From positions 21,406-85,405 of the forward strand of contig NZ_JACWUO010000015.1 of the NCBI RefSeq assembly GCF_020857975.1: DNA of 64,000 nucleotides, in the 5' to 3' direction. The number at the start of each line of letters is the position of its first letter. Position 1 is the stretch's first letter. Shown one piece after another: positions 37,931 to 47,333 of the stretch. Both the position numbers and the translations under genes were made by a program. The DNA is from Stenotrophomonas rhizophila (lineage in GTDB: Bacteria; Pseudomonadota; Gammaproteobacteria; Xanthomonadales; Xanthomonadaceae). Below the pieces are notes generated by a model. It worked only from the letters and a program-made list of their open reading frames with translations, searched no databases and had not been told where the DNA came from.

Positions 37931-40078
37931 TCATTCAGCCGGAACGCCCATTTCCTGCAGCAGCGCCGGTGCCGGGTAGACCTTGGCCAGCAGCCAGCGC
38001 AGGTAGCGCATATCCACGTGCACGGCGCGCTTGTAACGCGGGTCGAACCACCAGCTGGCGCTGACCGACTCCCAGTTGCTGTCGAAGTTCAGCCCGATCA
38101 GTTCGCCCTTGGCGTTGAGCACCGGCGAACCGGAATTGCCGCCGGTGGTGTCCAGGTTGGTCAGGAAGTTGACCGTCTGGGTGTTCAGCACCGGGTCGGC
38201 GGTGGAACCGAAATCGCCCTTGGCGATCGCCGCCAACAGCGGCTTGGGCGCATCGAACGGGTAGGCATTGGTGTTCTTCCCGACGATCCCGGCCACGGTG
38301 GTGACCGGGTCGAAATGCACCGCATCGCGCGGCGACAACGCTTCCACCTTGCCGTAGCTGATGCGCAGGGTGCGGTTGGCATCGGGGTATACCGCGCGGC
38401 CCTGTTCGGCGCGCCAGGCGAACAGCGCCTGCATGTAGGCCGGGCGCAGGCGCAGCTGTTCGCCCTCGCGGGTCTTGCGCTCGTCGTCCAGGCGCAGCTG
38501 CGCGGCCACCAGCGGGCCGGCCAGATCGACCAGCGGGTCGCGCGCCAGCGCCTTGCCCTGTTTTGCCGCGGCAAAACGCGACAGGCGCTCGGCTTCGTCG
38601 CCCAGCCGGGTGCCGGCGTACAGCGTGTCCAGAGTCTTGGCCAGCGCGGCCGGGGTGCGGCCGAAGGCGGCATCGAACTCGGGCACGCGCTGCGCGTCGG
38701 GCAGTTGCTGGTAACGGGTCAGCAGGGTGGTCAGCAGGGCTTTTTCCACCGCCGGCGAATAACGGCGCTGGACCTGCTTCAAGGTGCCTTCGATCAAGGC
38801 CAGGTCGCGCTGCTGGTAGCCGCTGTCGCGCTCGGCATCGGGCTTGGCCGATTCGATGCGCAGCCGCTCCAGGGTGAGCGCCGAGCGCAGCAGCTGGCTC
38901 TGCGCCGACAGCAGGTCCAGCAGCAGGTCGCGCTCGCCCACCGCAGCGCCCTGCGACAGCGAGCCGAACAGGGCCTGGATGTCGCCCTGGTAGCGGCGGT
39001 CGGTGGCCTTGAGCATCGCCGCTTCGTCGGCCGCGCGTTGGGCCTTGGCATCGCTGCGCAGCAGGCCTTCGAGCTCGCCGGCGGCGCGCTTGCGGTTGTT
39101 CTTCAACGACTGCAGCTGCGCGGCGTAGCGGGTGCGCGCCTGCGCATCGCTGGCGCTGGCCGCCTCGATGGTGTCGATCATCTGCTGGAACACCGCCACC
39201 CGGCGCGGCAGCACTGCATCGATCTGGCCGGCGAATTCGGCCGCGGTGCGGTGCCGGTAGGTGATGCCCGGGTAGCCGGCCAGCATCGCGTAGTCGCCGG
39301 TCCTGGGCCCGTCGATGGCCATCTTCAGGTGCGCCGGCGGCTGGTAGGGCACGTTATCCGCGCTGTACGGCGCCGGCTTGCCGTCCTTGCCGACGTAGGC
39401 GCGCAGCAGGGTGAAGTCGCCGGTATGGCGCGGCCACATGAAATTGTCGATCTCATCGCCGTAGTTGCCGATCGCGCGCGGCGGCGCGTAGACCAGCCGC
39501 ACATCGCTCAGTTCCAGCTGGCGGATGCGGTAGAAATCGGTGCCGTAATACATGTCGGCCACGCTGCAGCGCACGTTGCCTTCCTTCTCGCAATCGGCCA
39601 CCAGCTGCTTGCTGGCGCGGTCGACCGCCTCGAAGTAGGCACGGCCGGTCTTGCCGCGCGCGTCGCGCAGCACCTCATCGGTGACCTTGTCGAAACCGGT
39701 GGTGACCAGCACGCGGAAATCCGGGTTGGCCGCGCGCTCGTCGCTGCGGCCCTGGGCGATGAAGCCGTTGTCGATCAGGTTGTGCTCGGGCGAACTGTTG
39801 TACTGGATCACGCCCATCGCGACATGGTGGTTGGTCAGCAGCAGGCCATCGGCCGACACGAACGAACCGGTGCCGCCACCAGCCCGCACCACCGCACTCA
39901 ACGGCGGCGCGGTGACGTTGGCCAGGTCGGCCGGGTCGCCCTTGAAGCCGGCGGCCTTGAGCGGCTTGGCCAGTTCCGGCAGCTGGGTCGGCATCCACAT
40001 GCCTTCATCGGCGTGGGCGCCGGCAGCGAGGGTCAGGCCGAGGGCCAGCGCGGCAGGAAGGGTTTTGCGACACAGCAT
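37931..40078 (-). CDS. S46 family dipeptidyl-peptidase, DPP11 type
   Basis: This periplasmic serine exopeptidase releases dipeptides from oligopeptide N-termini. The 715-residue precursor has a signal peptide (ending GAHA-DEG). The chymotrypsin-like triad is His85 (LTNHHV), Asp211 (EIDNF) and Ser649 (GGNSGSPV). In the S46 family the residue 18 positions after the catalytic Ser separates DPP7 (Gly) from Asp/Glu-specific DPP11 (Arg or Ser). Here it is Ser667 in NFDSNWE, so DPP11-like specificity is expected, from family knowledge recalled rather than checked. The start at 40078 is preferred to 40159. The gene is single and divergent from hscC. Confidence 0.92.
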   Translation of the reverse strand: MLCRKTLPAALALGLTLAAGAHADEGMWMPTQLPELAKPLKAAGFKGDPADLANVTAPPLSAVVRAGGGTGSFVSADGLLLTNHHVAMGVIQYNSSPEHNLIDNGFIAQGRSDERAANPDFRVLVTTGFDKVTDEVLRDARGKTGRAYFEAVDRASKQLVADCEKEGNVRCSVADMYYGTDFYRIRQLELSDVRLVYAPPRAIGNYGDEIDNFMWPRHTGDFTLLRAYVGKDGKPAPYSADNVPYQPPAHLKMAIDGPRTGDYAMLAGYPGITYRHRTAAEFAGQIDAVLPRRVAVFQQMIDTIEAASASDAQARTRYAAQLQSLKNNRKRAAGELEGLLRSDAKAQRAADEAAMLKATDRRYQGDIQALFGSLSQGAAVGERDLLLDLLSAQSQLLRSALTLERLRIESAKPDAERDSGYQQRDLALIEGTLKQVQRRYSPAVEKALLTTLLTRYQQLPDAQRVPEFDAAFGRTPAALAKTLDTLYAGTRLGDEAERLSRFAAAKQGKALARDPLVDLAGPLVAAQLRLDDERKTREGEQLRLRPAYMQALFAWRAEQGRAVYPDANRTLRISYGKVEALSPRDAVHFDPVTTVAGIVGKNTNAYPFDAPKPLLAAIAKGDFGSTADPVLNTQTVNFLTNLDTTGGNSGSPVLNAKGELIGLNFDSNWESVSASWWFDPRYKRAVHVDMRYLRWLLAKVYPAPALLQEMGVPAE

Positions 40079-40205
40079 GAGAACACCCGAAAACGTCGGA
40101 ACAACCGTGAAAAATAGCTTCCGAGCCTGCGGAGGGCAACCGCCATAGGTCAGGGTCATGAACCCGCTCCTAGAATCGAAGATCCTCTAGAACCGCGCTG
40201 AAGCC

Positions 40206-41894
40206 ATGATTGTCGGCATCGACCTAGGCACTACCCATTCGTTGATTGGCGTTCACTCAGCCGAAGGTCCACGGCTTTTCCCCAACCCGCACGGTGACCT
40301 GCTCACCCCGTCGGTCGTCAGCCTGGATGGGAAACAGGTCCTGGTCGGGCAACCGGCAAGGGACCGCCTGGTCAGCCATCCCGACCATACCGTTGCCACC
40401 TTCAAACGTTGGATGGGCACCGATCGGGAGACCCGGCTGGGCGATGGCCTGTATCGCCCCGAAGAACTGTCGGCATTGGTCCTGCGCTCGTTGCTGGCCG
40501 ATGCCGAAGCTGCCTTGGGGCAGCCGGTGCGCGAAGCCGTCATCAGTGTTCCGGCCTACTTTTCCGATGCACAGCGAAAGGCCACTCGCACCGCCGGCAT
40601 GCTGGCCGGCATCCGTGTCGAGCGGCTGATCAACGAGCCCACCGCCGCCGCGCTGGCCTATGGACTGCAACGCCGCGGCGAGGATGGCAAGGTCATGGTG
40701 TTGGATCTGGGTGGCGGAACGTTCGATGTATCGCTGCTGGAATTGTTCGAAGGCATCGTGGAGGTTCACGCCAGTGCGGGCGACAATTATCTTGGTGGCG
40801 AGGATTTTCTGCAGGTACTCGAGCAAGCATTCCATAGTCATCAGGGCATCGACCGATCTGCTCTACCTGCCCGGGAATTGGCGCAACTGGGCCGCCACCT
40901 GGAAGCCATGAAGCGGGAACTGAGCGGCGGCGGGCAAGCCCGCATGCAGATCCAGCTGGATGGCAACGAACATCAATGGGCGATCGACGAGTCTGCGTTC
41001 TCCCTGCTTTGCGAGCCCCTGTTGCAGCGAATGCGCGCACCGGTTGAGCGGGCCATGCGCGATGCGAAGCTCAAGCCGGACGATCTTGACGAAATCATTC
41101 TGGTGGGCGGCGCTGTACGCATGCCGATGATCAGCCGCATGGTTACACGCATGTTTGGCCGCCTGCCGCTGCGGCACGTACACCCCGACCACGCGATCGC
41201 GCTGGGTACCGCCATCGCGGGGGGGCTCAAGGCACGCGACGAGAGCCTGGAAGAGGTCGTCATGACCGATGTCTGCCCCTACACCCTCGGCACCCAGGTG
41301 GCACGGGCGAATGCGGAGGGCGAGCATGTTGCTGGTTTTTTCCATCCGATCATCCCGCGCAACAGCGTGGTGCCGGTCAGCCGTGAAGACCATTTCTACG
41401 CGGCGTCGGAGACGCAGGATGCGGTGTGCATCGATGTGTTCCAGGGTGAGAGCCCCATGGTGGCCAACAACATCAAGCTGGGTGAGGTTCGCGTGCCGCT
41501 GAGCCCGCGCAAGAGCGGTGATGCTGCCTGCGTCAAGGTGCGTTTCACCTATGACGTGGATGGACTGTTGCACGTCGAGGCCATCGAGCAATCATCTGGA
41601 AAGCGCCACGAGTTGGTGCTGCAGCAGGGCCAGATGCAGATGGATGACGCGCGGATCGCCGAAAGGATCGCCGCGCTCGCCAGCCTGAAGATTCACCCCC
41701 GCGAGGAACAGCAGAACCTTGCCCTGGTGGCGCGGATGGAGCGACTTTACGAGGAGCGGCTTGATCTTCGATCCCGCCTGCAGGATTGCCTTGCTGGGTT
41801 CCGCGATAGCATTGACAGCCAGGATCGGCAACGGGTCGACGCGCATCGGTCACGCCTGAGCCTCACCCTCGATGAGTTGGAATCGCAGAGGTGA
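40206..41894 (+). CDS. hscC: HscC-like Hsp70 chaperone
   Basis: This 562-residue Hsp70 protein is shorter than DnaK (about 640). The nucleotide-binding domain has the phosphate-1 motif GIDLGTTHSLIGV at the N-terminus, NEPTAAALAYGL, and the phosphate-2 motif VLDLGGGTFDVSLLEL near residue 166. The VGGAVRMPMI segment follows. The substrate-binding domain starts near 355 (MTDVCPYTLG), and the lid is short. The length, TDVCPYTLG and gene pairing fit HscC, a specialised Hsp70 whose clients are poorly known. Its stop overlaps the start of the J-domain gene (GTGA), so the pair is co-translated. GC content is visibly lower than in the flanking genes. Confidence 0.9.
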   Translation: MIVGIDLGTTHSLIGVHSAEGPRLFPNPHGDLLTPSVVSLDGKQVLVGQPARDRLVSHPDHTVATFKRWMGTDRETRLGDGLYRPEELSALVLRSLLADAEAALGQPVREAVISVPAYFSDAQRKATRTAGMLAGIRVERLINEPTAAALAYGLQRRGEDGKVMVLDLGGGTFDVSLLELFEGIVEVHASAGDNYLGGEDFLQVLEQAFHSHQGIDRSALPARELAQLGRHLEAMKRELSGGGQARMQIQLDGNEHQWAIDESAFSLLCEPLLQRMRAPVERAMRDAKLKPDDLDEIILVGGAVRMPMISRMVTRMFGRLPLRHVHPDHAIALGTAIAGGLKARDESLEEVVMTDVCPYTLGTQVARANAEGEHVAGFFHPIIPRNSVVPVSREDHFYAASETQDAVCIDVFQGESPMVANNIKLGEVRVPLSPRKSGDAACVKVRFTYDVDGLLHVEAIEQSSGKRHELVLQQGQMQMDDARIAERIAALASLKIHPREEQQNLALVARMERLYEERLDLRSRLQDCLAGFRDSIDSQDRQRVDAHRSRLSLTLDELESQR

Positions 41895-43423
41895 GCTGGG
41901 CGCTGGAATGGCTGGAACTGCCTGCCGATGCCGATGAACGGGCGATCAAACGCGCCTACGCGGCACGGCTCCGGGCAACGCGACCTGACACCGATCCGGA
42001 AGGATTCCAGCACCTGCACGAGGCCTACCGGGCTGCGCTTGACGGCCGGCGGGACGCGCAGCGGGACGATGCGGATGACGCCGACGATGCTCCTGCGTGG
42101 GCAGTGATGGCCGCACTGGAAGAGCATGCAACGTGGTCCGCCGAAGATATGGAGCCTTGGCAGGGTGCGCACGCTGCGGTCGAATCAGAATGGCGTGACA
42201 CCCTCGATCCGACACGGTCGGTGGGTGTCCTGCATGCAACGCACGACATCGCCCTCCCCGATCAACCCCAAACGCTTGCGCCGGAGCCACCTTCGCAGCC
42301 GTCATCGTGCGCGACCGATGTCGCGCCTCAGCAACCACCGCCGCTGCCGGAGCTTGCACGCGGCGCGACGGCTGATGATGACGTGTGCTCACTCGAGCAG
42401 ATTGTGGATCAGGCCCGAAGGCTGCCACCCGGAAATCTCGCAGATTGGCTCAATGCCGCGCAGATGCTCTGGTCGCTGACATCAAAGGCTGCGCTGTCAA
42501 ATCAGCTGCATGCGCGCCTGATGGAACAGGATGAGCCCATCCGCAGCGAAAACACCCAGGTACTGATCGACTTCTTCCAGTGGGACGACATCAACGCGCC
42601 GATCGATCCCGAATGTCTGCTACGTAGACAGCGCCGGATGCAGGTCATGTGGGCATTGCAGGCAGACCGTCCTCAGCAACTGCGTGCGCATCTGGCGAGT
42701 TGCGACATTGACGATGCCGAACTGGCGCTGCTAAGGATCGCGCGACTGCGTCAGGGTATGTCGCCCGGGCGGCGGCTGTTGGCTGGTGTACGGCCGTTGG
42801 CGGCACGGCGGATGCGCGGGCTCCTCGATGCCTTCGACTTCAGCCCCGCCTGCCCCGCCCTCCCCCAGCTCGATCAACAAACGGCCGCGTTCTGGCACCA
42901 CGCCGGCGATCACCGACGTATCTCCCTGGCCTGGCTACAGATCAGCGCGTTGCGTTGGGGCCTGGCCTGGCTGGTGTCGTTCGCGTGCATGCTGCTGGTC
43001 TCCACCAGCCCTGGCCGGATCGGCCGTTTCAGCGTGGGCCTGCTGCTCGCCTGGTTGGCGTGGGTCACGCTGGTCGCATTGTCACGCTGGTTGAACGCAA
43101 TGAGCTTTCAATACCCTTGGCGGCTGTGCATCCCGCCGGCATTGGCCCTCATCTCGGTGTTGGTCATTCATCTCGGCGATGCACGCATTGCTGGTACCGT
43201 CATCGCAGGGCTGACCCTGTTGCTGACAGCAAGATGTCTATGGTTGCTCGTCAATGAGCGCCGCCGGCTCAGTCGCTGGCGATTGTTGATACTGGTGCCA
43301 GGCGTCAAAGGACTTGCGCTGATCATGATCATTGGCGAGCTGGCTGCCGTGATGACGATTGTGCTGTGGCTCACCGTGGTTGCGATGGTGCATAAAACGC
43401 TGGAATCGATCAAAACCGGGTAG
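41891..43423 (+). CDS. membrane-anchored J-domain-like protein, probable HscC partner
   Basis: This 510-residue protein has an N-terminal J-like domain (residues 1-60: WLELPADADERAIKRAYAARL, then LHEAYRAAL). The canonical HPD is replaced by RPD in RATRPDTDPEGF, a form I associate with the DjlB/DjlC group that works with HscC. A long hydrophilic middle follows, with an acidic DDADDADDAP run. The C-terminal part (about 355-500) has five or six membrane helices, so the J-domain faces the cytoplasm at the inner membrane. It starts at GTG 41891, overlapping the hscC stop. The TAG stop belongs to a SMAG palindrome. Hand counts of two 60-base lines gave 58% and 55% GC, well under the neighbours. Confidence 0.85.
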   Translation: MSWALEWLELPADADERAIKRAYAARLRATRPDTDPEGFQHLHEAYRAALDGRRDAQRDDADDADDAPAWAVMAALEEHATWSAEDMEPWQGAHAAVESEWRDTLDPTRSVGVLHATHDIALPDQPQTLAPEPPSQPSSCATDVAPQQPPPLPELARGATADDDVCSLEQIVDQARRLPPGNLADWLNAAQMLWSLTSKAALSNQLHARLMEQDEPIRSENTQVLIDFFQWDDINAPIDPECLLRRQRRMQVMWALQADRPQQLRAHLASCDIDDAELALLRIARLRQGMSPGRRLLAGVRPLAARRMRGLLDAFDFSPACPALPQLDQQTAAFWHHAGDHRRISLAWLQISALRWGLAWLVSFACMLLVSTSPGRIGRFSVGLLLAWLAWVTLVALSRWLNAMSFQYPWRLCIPPALALISVLVIHLGDARIAGTVIAGLTLLLTARCLWLLVNERRRLSRWRLLILVPGVKGLALIMIIGELAAVMTIVLWLTVVAMVHKTLESIKTG

Positions 43424-43442
43424 TGCCGGCGGCTGGCCGGCA
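43420..43442 (+). repeat. SMAG-type palindrome supplying the J-protein stop codon
   Basis: GTAG (43420-43423) is followed by arms TGCCGGC/GCCGGCA. The TAG is the stop codon of the J-domain gene. The element sits between that gene and the convergent tamB. Confidence 0.8.
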
Positions 43443-43493
43443 ACCGCATGCAACGTATGTCGAGCATGGTTCGGCTCTACCCCGCCACCTGCG

Positions 43494-46400
43494 CTATTTC
43501 TCCCGGCGCCAGTTGATCGAACCGCGGTTTTCCACCGTGCTCGATTCCACTTCCACGTCGAAGCCGCGGCTCAGCAGGTACTTCAGGGTCAGCACCGAAC
43601 CGCTGCCGACCAGCGACACGCCATAGCCGACATACAGCTTGGGCGAGATGTACTTGCCCACGCCGATCACCGAACCGCCCAGCGCGCGCGACTGGCTCAC
43701 CCCGGCGTCGTCCAGGCCGAGCTTGGCGCCCAGCTGCGCGGCCAGCAGGCCGCTGCCGGCCGACAACGCCGCCGAGGCCGCGTTGACCTGCTGGGCCTGG
43801 TCGCTGCTGGCGCCGGTCAGGCTGCGCCCCAGCACCAGGTAGGCCAGGGCTTCGGACTGCGACATCGCCGGGTTGGACCACACATCCACGCGCGGCGACT
43901 GCGCACGGCCGGTGACGTCGATGCCGGCGGTGACATCGCCGACCCTGCGTTCGGCGCGGATGTTGATGCGCGGGTCGGAAACCGCGTTGTAGTTCCAGCT
44001 GAGGTTGCCGCGGGTGATGGTCAGGTCCTGGCCGTAGGCCTTGTAACGGCCGCTGACTTCCAGCCCGCCGTTGGCGGTCATCTCGCGCCCCGGCCGCGAC
44101 CACACCTGCATCTTGCCGCCCAGCGCGCCCTTCAGGCCGAACCCGCTCATCTTGACCTTGTCGCCCAGGCTGACGGTCAGGTCCATGTCCAGCGGCGAGG
44201 TCGGGGTTTCTTCGGGGTCGACCGGATCGAGCACCACCACGTCTTCGGACACCGAGGTGCCACGGTCCAGTCGTTCCAGGTCCAGGTCGGCCTCGGGCAC
44301 ATGCACGCTGCCGCGCAGCTGCATGGTCTTGCCGGCCAGGCTGAAGTCCAGGTTGGGATTGGCGATCACGCGCAGTTCGCTGGTATTGGCCAGCAGCACG
44401 TTTTCGCCATGGATGTGCAGCTGCAGCGGCTGCGCGTCGCCGAACCACGACAGCCCGCCGTCGACATACAGCGTGCCCTTGCCGGAATTGGCCTGCGCGG
44501 TGATCTTGGCCGAGCCGTCCGGCTGCGCGGTGAAGCTGCCCTTGCCTTCATCGAAACTCAGGCCCAGGGCCGGGAACTCGCCCTTGAACCGGCTCAAGGT
44601 GGCCTCGCCGCCCAGCGACGGCGTGCCGCGGGTACCGCGCAGGCTGACGTGGCCCTCGATCAGGCCGGTCGGGCGCACGATGTCCGGCGAGAACAGCTCC
44701 AGCCAGTACAACCGCGCGATGTTCATGTACAGCTCGCCGGTGAGCGGCGCACCGGCATCCCAGCCTGTCTGCACCTTGGCGTCGACGAAGCCGTCGCCCT
44801 GGAAGCCGACGCCGAGCTTGCCGTTGATCTGCGACTGGGTCATCTGCACGTCCACCGAGAACTGGTCGTAACGCACCAGTTCGCCGCGGGCGTTGTCGCC
44901 CAGGCGGATACCGCCTTCCAGCGAGGCGATCTTGACGCTGCCTTCCCAGGCGTTGCCGCGCGGGCGGATGCGGCCATCCAGGGTCAGCTCGCCGCGCAGG
45001 TACATGCGCCGGCCCGACTGCGGCGGCAGCCAGGGCTGCACCAGGGCCAGCGGCAGCGCATCGCCCCGCACCAGCAGGCCCTCGCGCGGCCAGTTCGCGC
45101 TGGCGCACAATTCGCCGCCGGTGGCCGCGCCCAGGCAGGCATCGCCGAGGGTGAAACTGCTGCCCTGCACGCTGAAGGCGGCCGGTGCGCGCAGGCTCCA
45201 GGCATCGCCCTTGACCGGTGCGATCCGCAGCGCGCCCAGCTCGCCGCGCCAGGCCTGGCCCTGCTGGCGCACCGCGCCGCTGAGCGCGACCGCGCCCAGT
45301 TCGTTCCTGGTCTGCGCATCCAGGCGCAGGTTGGAGACGCTGCCGCGCGCATCCACGTTGAGCGTATCCAGCAGCATGCCCACCTGCACCTTGCTGCCCT
45401 GCACCGCCAGCGCGCCGCTGTCGCCCTGCCACGGCAGGCGGCCCTTGATGCTGATCGCCTCGGCGCTCCAGTCGTTCCAGCGCAGGCCGCTGCCGGCCAG
45501 GTCGGCGCTGATGTCCGGTGCGTTGCGCGGGCCCTTGATCTGCACCTGGCCGCGCAGGCTGCCAGTGCTGCCGGGCAGCAGGTCGTCCAGCTGCACCGGT
45601 TCGAGCTGGGCCTCGATATCGAGCCGGTCGCCGACCGAACCCTTGGCGGTCAGGCGGCTGTTGCCCACCGCCAGCTTCACGTTGCCCTCGCCCTGTTGGC
45701 CGCGCAGCGCGAACCGGCCCTGCGCGTCCACCGCGCGCTTGCGCAGCGTGCCCTTGATGCCGGGCACGTCGACGGTGGCCTCATAGCTGCCGGCGGTACC
45801 GGCCGGGCTGCCCGCCGCTGGCGGCAACTGGCGGCCCTTGGAGGCCAGCGCACCGGACAGCTTGCCATCCCAGCCCGGGGCGAAATAGCCCGGATCGAAA
45901 CCGGCCAGCTTGGCCGCCACGTCCCAGTCCAGCTGCGGTGCCCAGGCCACCTGGCCGGTGACATCCAGCGCGCCGCCCGGCGTGCTGGCCTGCAGCTGCC
46001 GGATCTGTGCGCTCTGGTCGTTGCCGCGCACATCGAACTTCAGGTCGGCGGTCTGCTTTTCGCGCTCCACCGCGGCCTCGCCCACCGCCGCCCACGCCTT
46101 CAGCGTGCCGGCCAGGCCCAGGCGGGCTTCCTTCAGGGTCACCGGCACCGGCGCGGCGGCGCCGGGCGTGGTGGTATCGGCCGCCGGCACGAAGGTCAGG
46201 TCATTGGCGATGATGGAAAAACGCAGGCTGGCGTTCTCCCTGTCGGTGAAATCGGCCTTGCCCTGCAACCGCGCCTGGCCACCGAAGGCCTTGACCTGCA
46301 GCGGCGCCACGGTCAGCACCTGGTCGGCCAGGCCAAGCTTGGACGGGGCCAGTTCCACCGCGATGTCGCCCTGTTTGAAGCGGCCCTGCAGGTTGGCCTG

Positions 46401-47333
46401 GCCACCCTTGCCATCGGCCTGGAACGCCAGCGCCATCGGCGTGCCGGCACTGGCCTCCATGCCCGGCACCAGCAGCGCCAGGTCAAGTTCCCTGGTGCGT
46501 GCGCTGGCCTTCCACACCGGATCGGTGCGTCCATCGAACACCAGGCTGGCCTGCAGCGGCGCCGGCGCATTGCCGGCCACCGCCACTTCCATATGGCCCA
46601 GGTCGCCACGCGCCACCAGCCCCAGCCGCGCCGGGGTGCGCCCGCGCGGGGCCGGCATCAGCGCGCCGACGGTGATGTCGGTGTCGTAGTCGCTGCGCGG
46701 CAGGTAGCGGCCATCCACGCGGAAGTCGCCGTAGCTGCTGTCCACCCTGAGCTGGCTTGCGCGGAACTCGCCATTGGCGATTTCCACCCCGCCACGCACC
46801 TTGGCGATGTCGATCAGCGGCTGGCCGGCCTGGGTGATGTTGAAGCCGTCGATGGTGATGGTGTCGACCTGGATCGCCAGCGGCATTTCGATCTGCGGCA
46901 GCGACTCCGGCCAGGACGGCAGCTCGAACGGTTCATCGCTCTTGGCCAGGTTCAGCGAGGCGTTCTTGAGCTGCAGCGCATCCAGGCGCAGCTTGCGGCC
47001 CAGCAGCGGACGGATGTCCGGGTCCAGGTAGGCGCGCTCGGCGGTGAAATGGATATCGTCGTAACGGAAGTCCAGGTCGTGCAGCAGCAGCGGCCCGGCC
47101 ACCGGGCCATCGACCCTGCTCCAGGTCAGCGTGGCGCCGGCCGGCAGCCGCGCCACCACCTGGGCCAGCAGCACATCGCGCCCGGCCACGGTCTGCAGCA
47201 GCCAGTACAGCAGCAGCAGCGCCAGCAGCACCATGCCCAGCACGGTGAACCCCGACCACGCCCAGAAGCGGCGCTTGCGGTAGAAGCGCACGCGCGGCGG
47301 TGGCGGCGGGGCGGCAGGCGCAGGCGTGCTCAC
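43494..47333 (-). CDS. tamB: translocation and assembly module protein TamB
   Basis: TamB is a long periplasm-spanning AsmA-like protein that works with TamA in outer-membrane assembly or lipid transport. The 1279-residue protein has a Pro-rich N-terminus, a single inner-membrane helix (about residues 25-48), then a long beta-rich region of repeated short strands. The C-terminal DUF490 domain ends with LSRGFDVEVESSTVENRGSIN and a basic RREK tail. It starts at GTG 47333, overlapping the tamA stop by four bases (GTGA). The order tamA-tamB is standard. Confidence 0.95.
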   Translation of the reverse strand: MSTPAPAAPPPPPRVRFYRKRRFWAWSGFTVLGMVLLALLLLYWLLQTVAGRDVLLAQVVARLPAGATLTWSRVDGPVAGPLLLHDLDFRYDDIHFTAERAYLDPDIRPLLGRKLRLDALQLKNASLNLAKSDEPFELPSWPESLPQIEMPLAIQVDTITIDGFNITQAGQPLIDIAKVRGGVEIANGEFRASQLRVDSSYGDFRVDGRYLPRSDYDTDITVGALMPAPRGRTPARLGLVARGDLGHMEVAVAGNAPAPLQASLVFDGRTDPVWKASARTRELDLALLVPGMEASAGTPMALAFQADGKGGQANLQGRFKQGDIAVELAPSKLGLADQVLTVAPLQVKAFGGQARLQGKADFTDRENASLRFSIIANDLTFVPAADTTTPGAAAPVPVTLKEARLGLAGTLKAWAAVGEAAVEREKQTADLKFDVRGNDQSAQIRQLQASTPGGALDVTGQVAWAPQLDWDVAAKLAGFDPGYFAPGWDGKLSGALASKGRQLPPAAGSPAGTAGSYEATVDVPGIKGTLRKRAVDAQGRFALRGQQGEGNVKLAVGNSRLTAKGSVGDRLDIEAQLEPVQLDDLLPGSTGSLRGQVQIKGPRNAPDISADLAGSGLRWNDWSAEAISIKGRLPWQGDSGALAVQGSKVQVGMLLDTLNVDARGSVSNLRLDAQTRNELGAVALSGAVRQQGQAWRGELGALRIAPVKGDAWSLRAPAAFSVQGSSFTLGDACLGAATGGELCASANWPREGLLVRGDALPLALVQPWLPPQSGRRMYLRGELTLDGRIRPRGNAWEGSVKIASLEGGIRLGDNARGELVRYDQFSVDVQMTQSQINGKLGVGFQGDGFVDAKVQTGWDAGAPLTGELYMNIARLYWLELFSPDIVRPTGLIEGHVSLRGTRGTPSLGGEATLSRFKGEFPALGLSFDEGKGSFTAQPDGSAKITAQANSGKGTLYVDGGLSWFGDAQPLQLHIHGENVLLANTSELRVIANPNLDFSLAGKTMQLRGSVHVPEADLDLERLDRGTSVSEDVVVLDPVDPEETPTSPLDMDLTVSLGDKVKMSGFGLKGALGGKMQVWSRPGREMTANGGLEVSGRYKAYGQDLTITRGNLSWNYNAVSDPRINIRAERRVGDVTAGIDVTGRAQSPRVDVWSNPAMSQSEALAYLVLGRSLTGASSDQAQQVNAASAALSAGSGLLAAQLGAKLGLDDAGVSQSRALGGSVIGVGKYISPKLYVGYGVSLVGSGSVLTLKYLLSRGFDVEVESSTVENRGSINWRREK

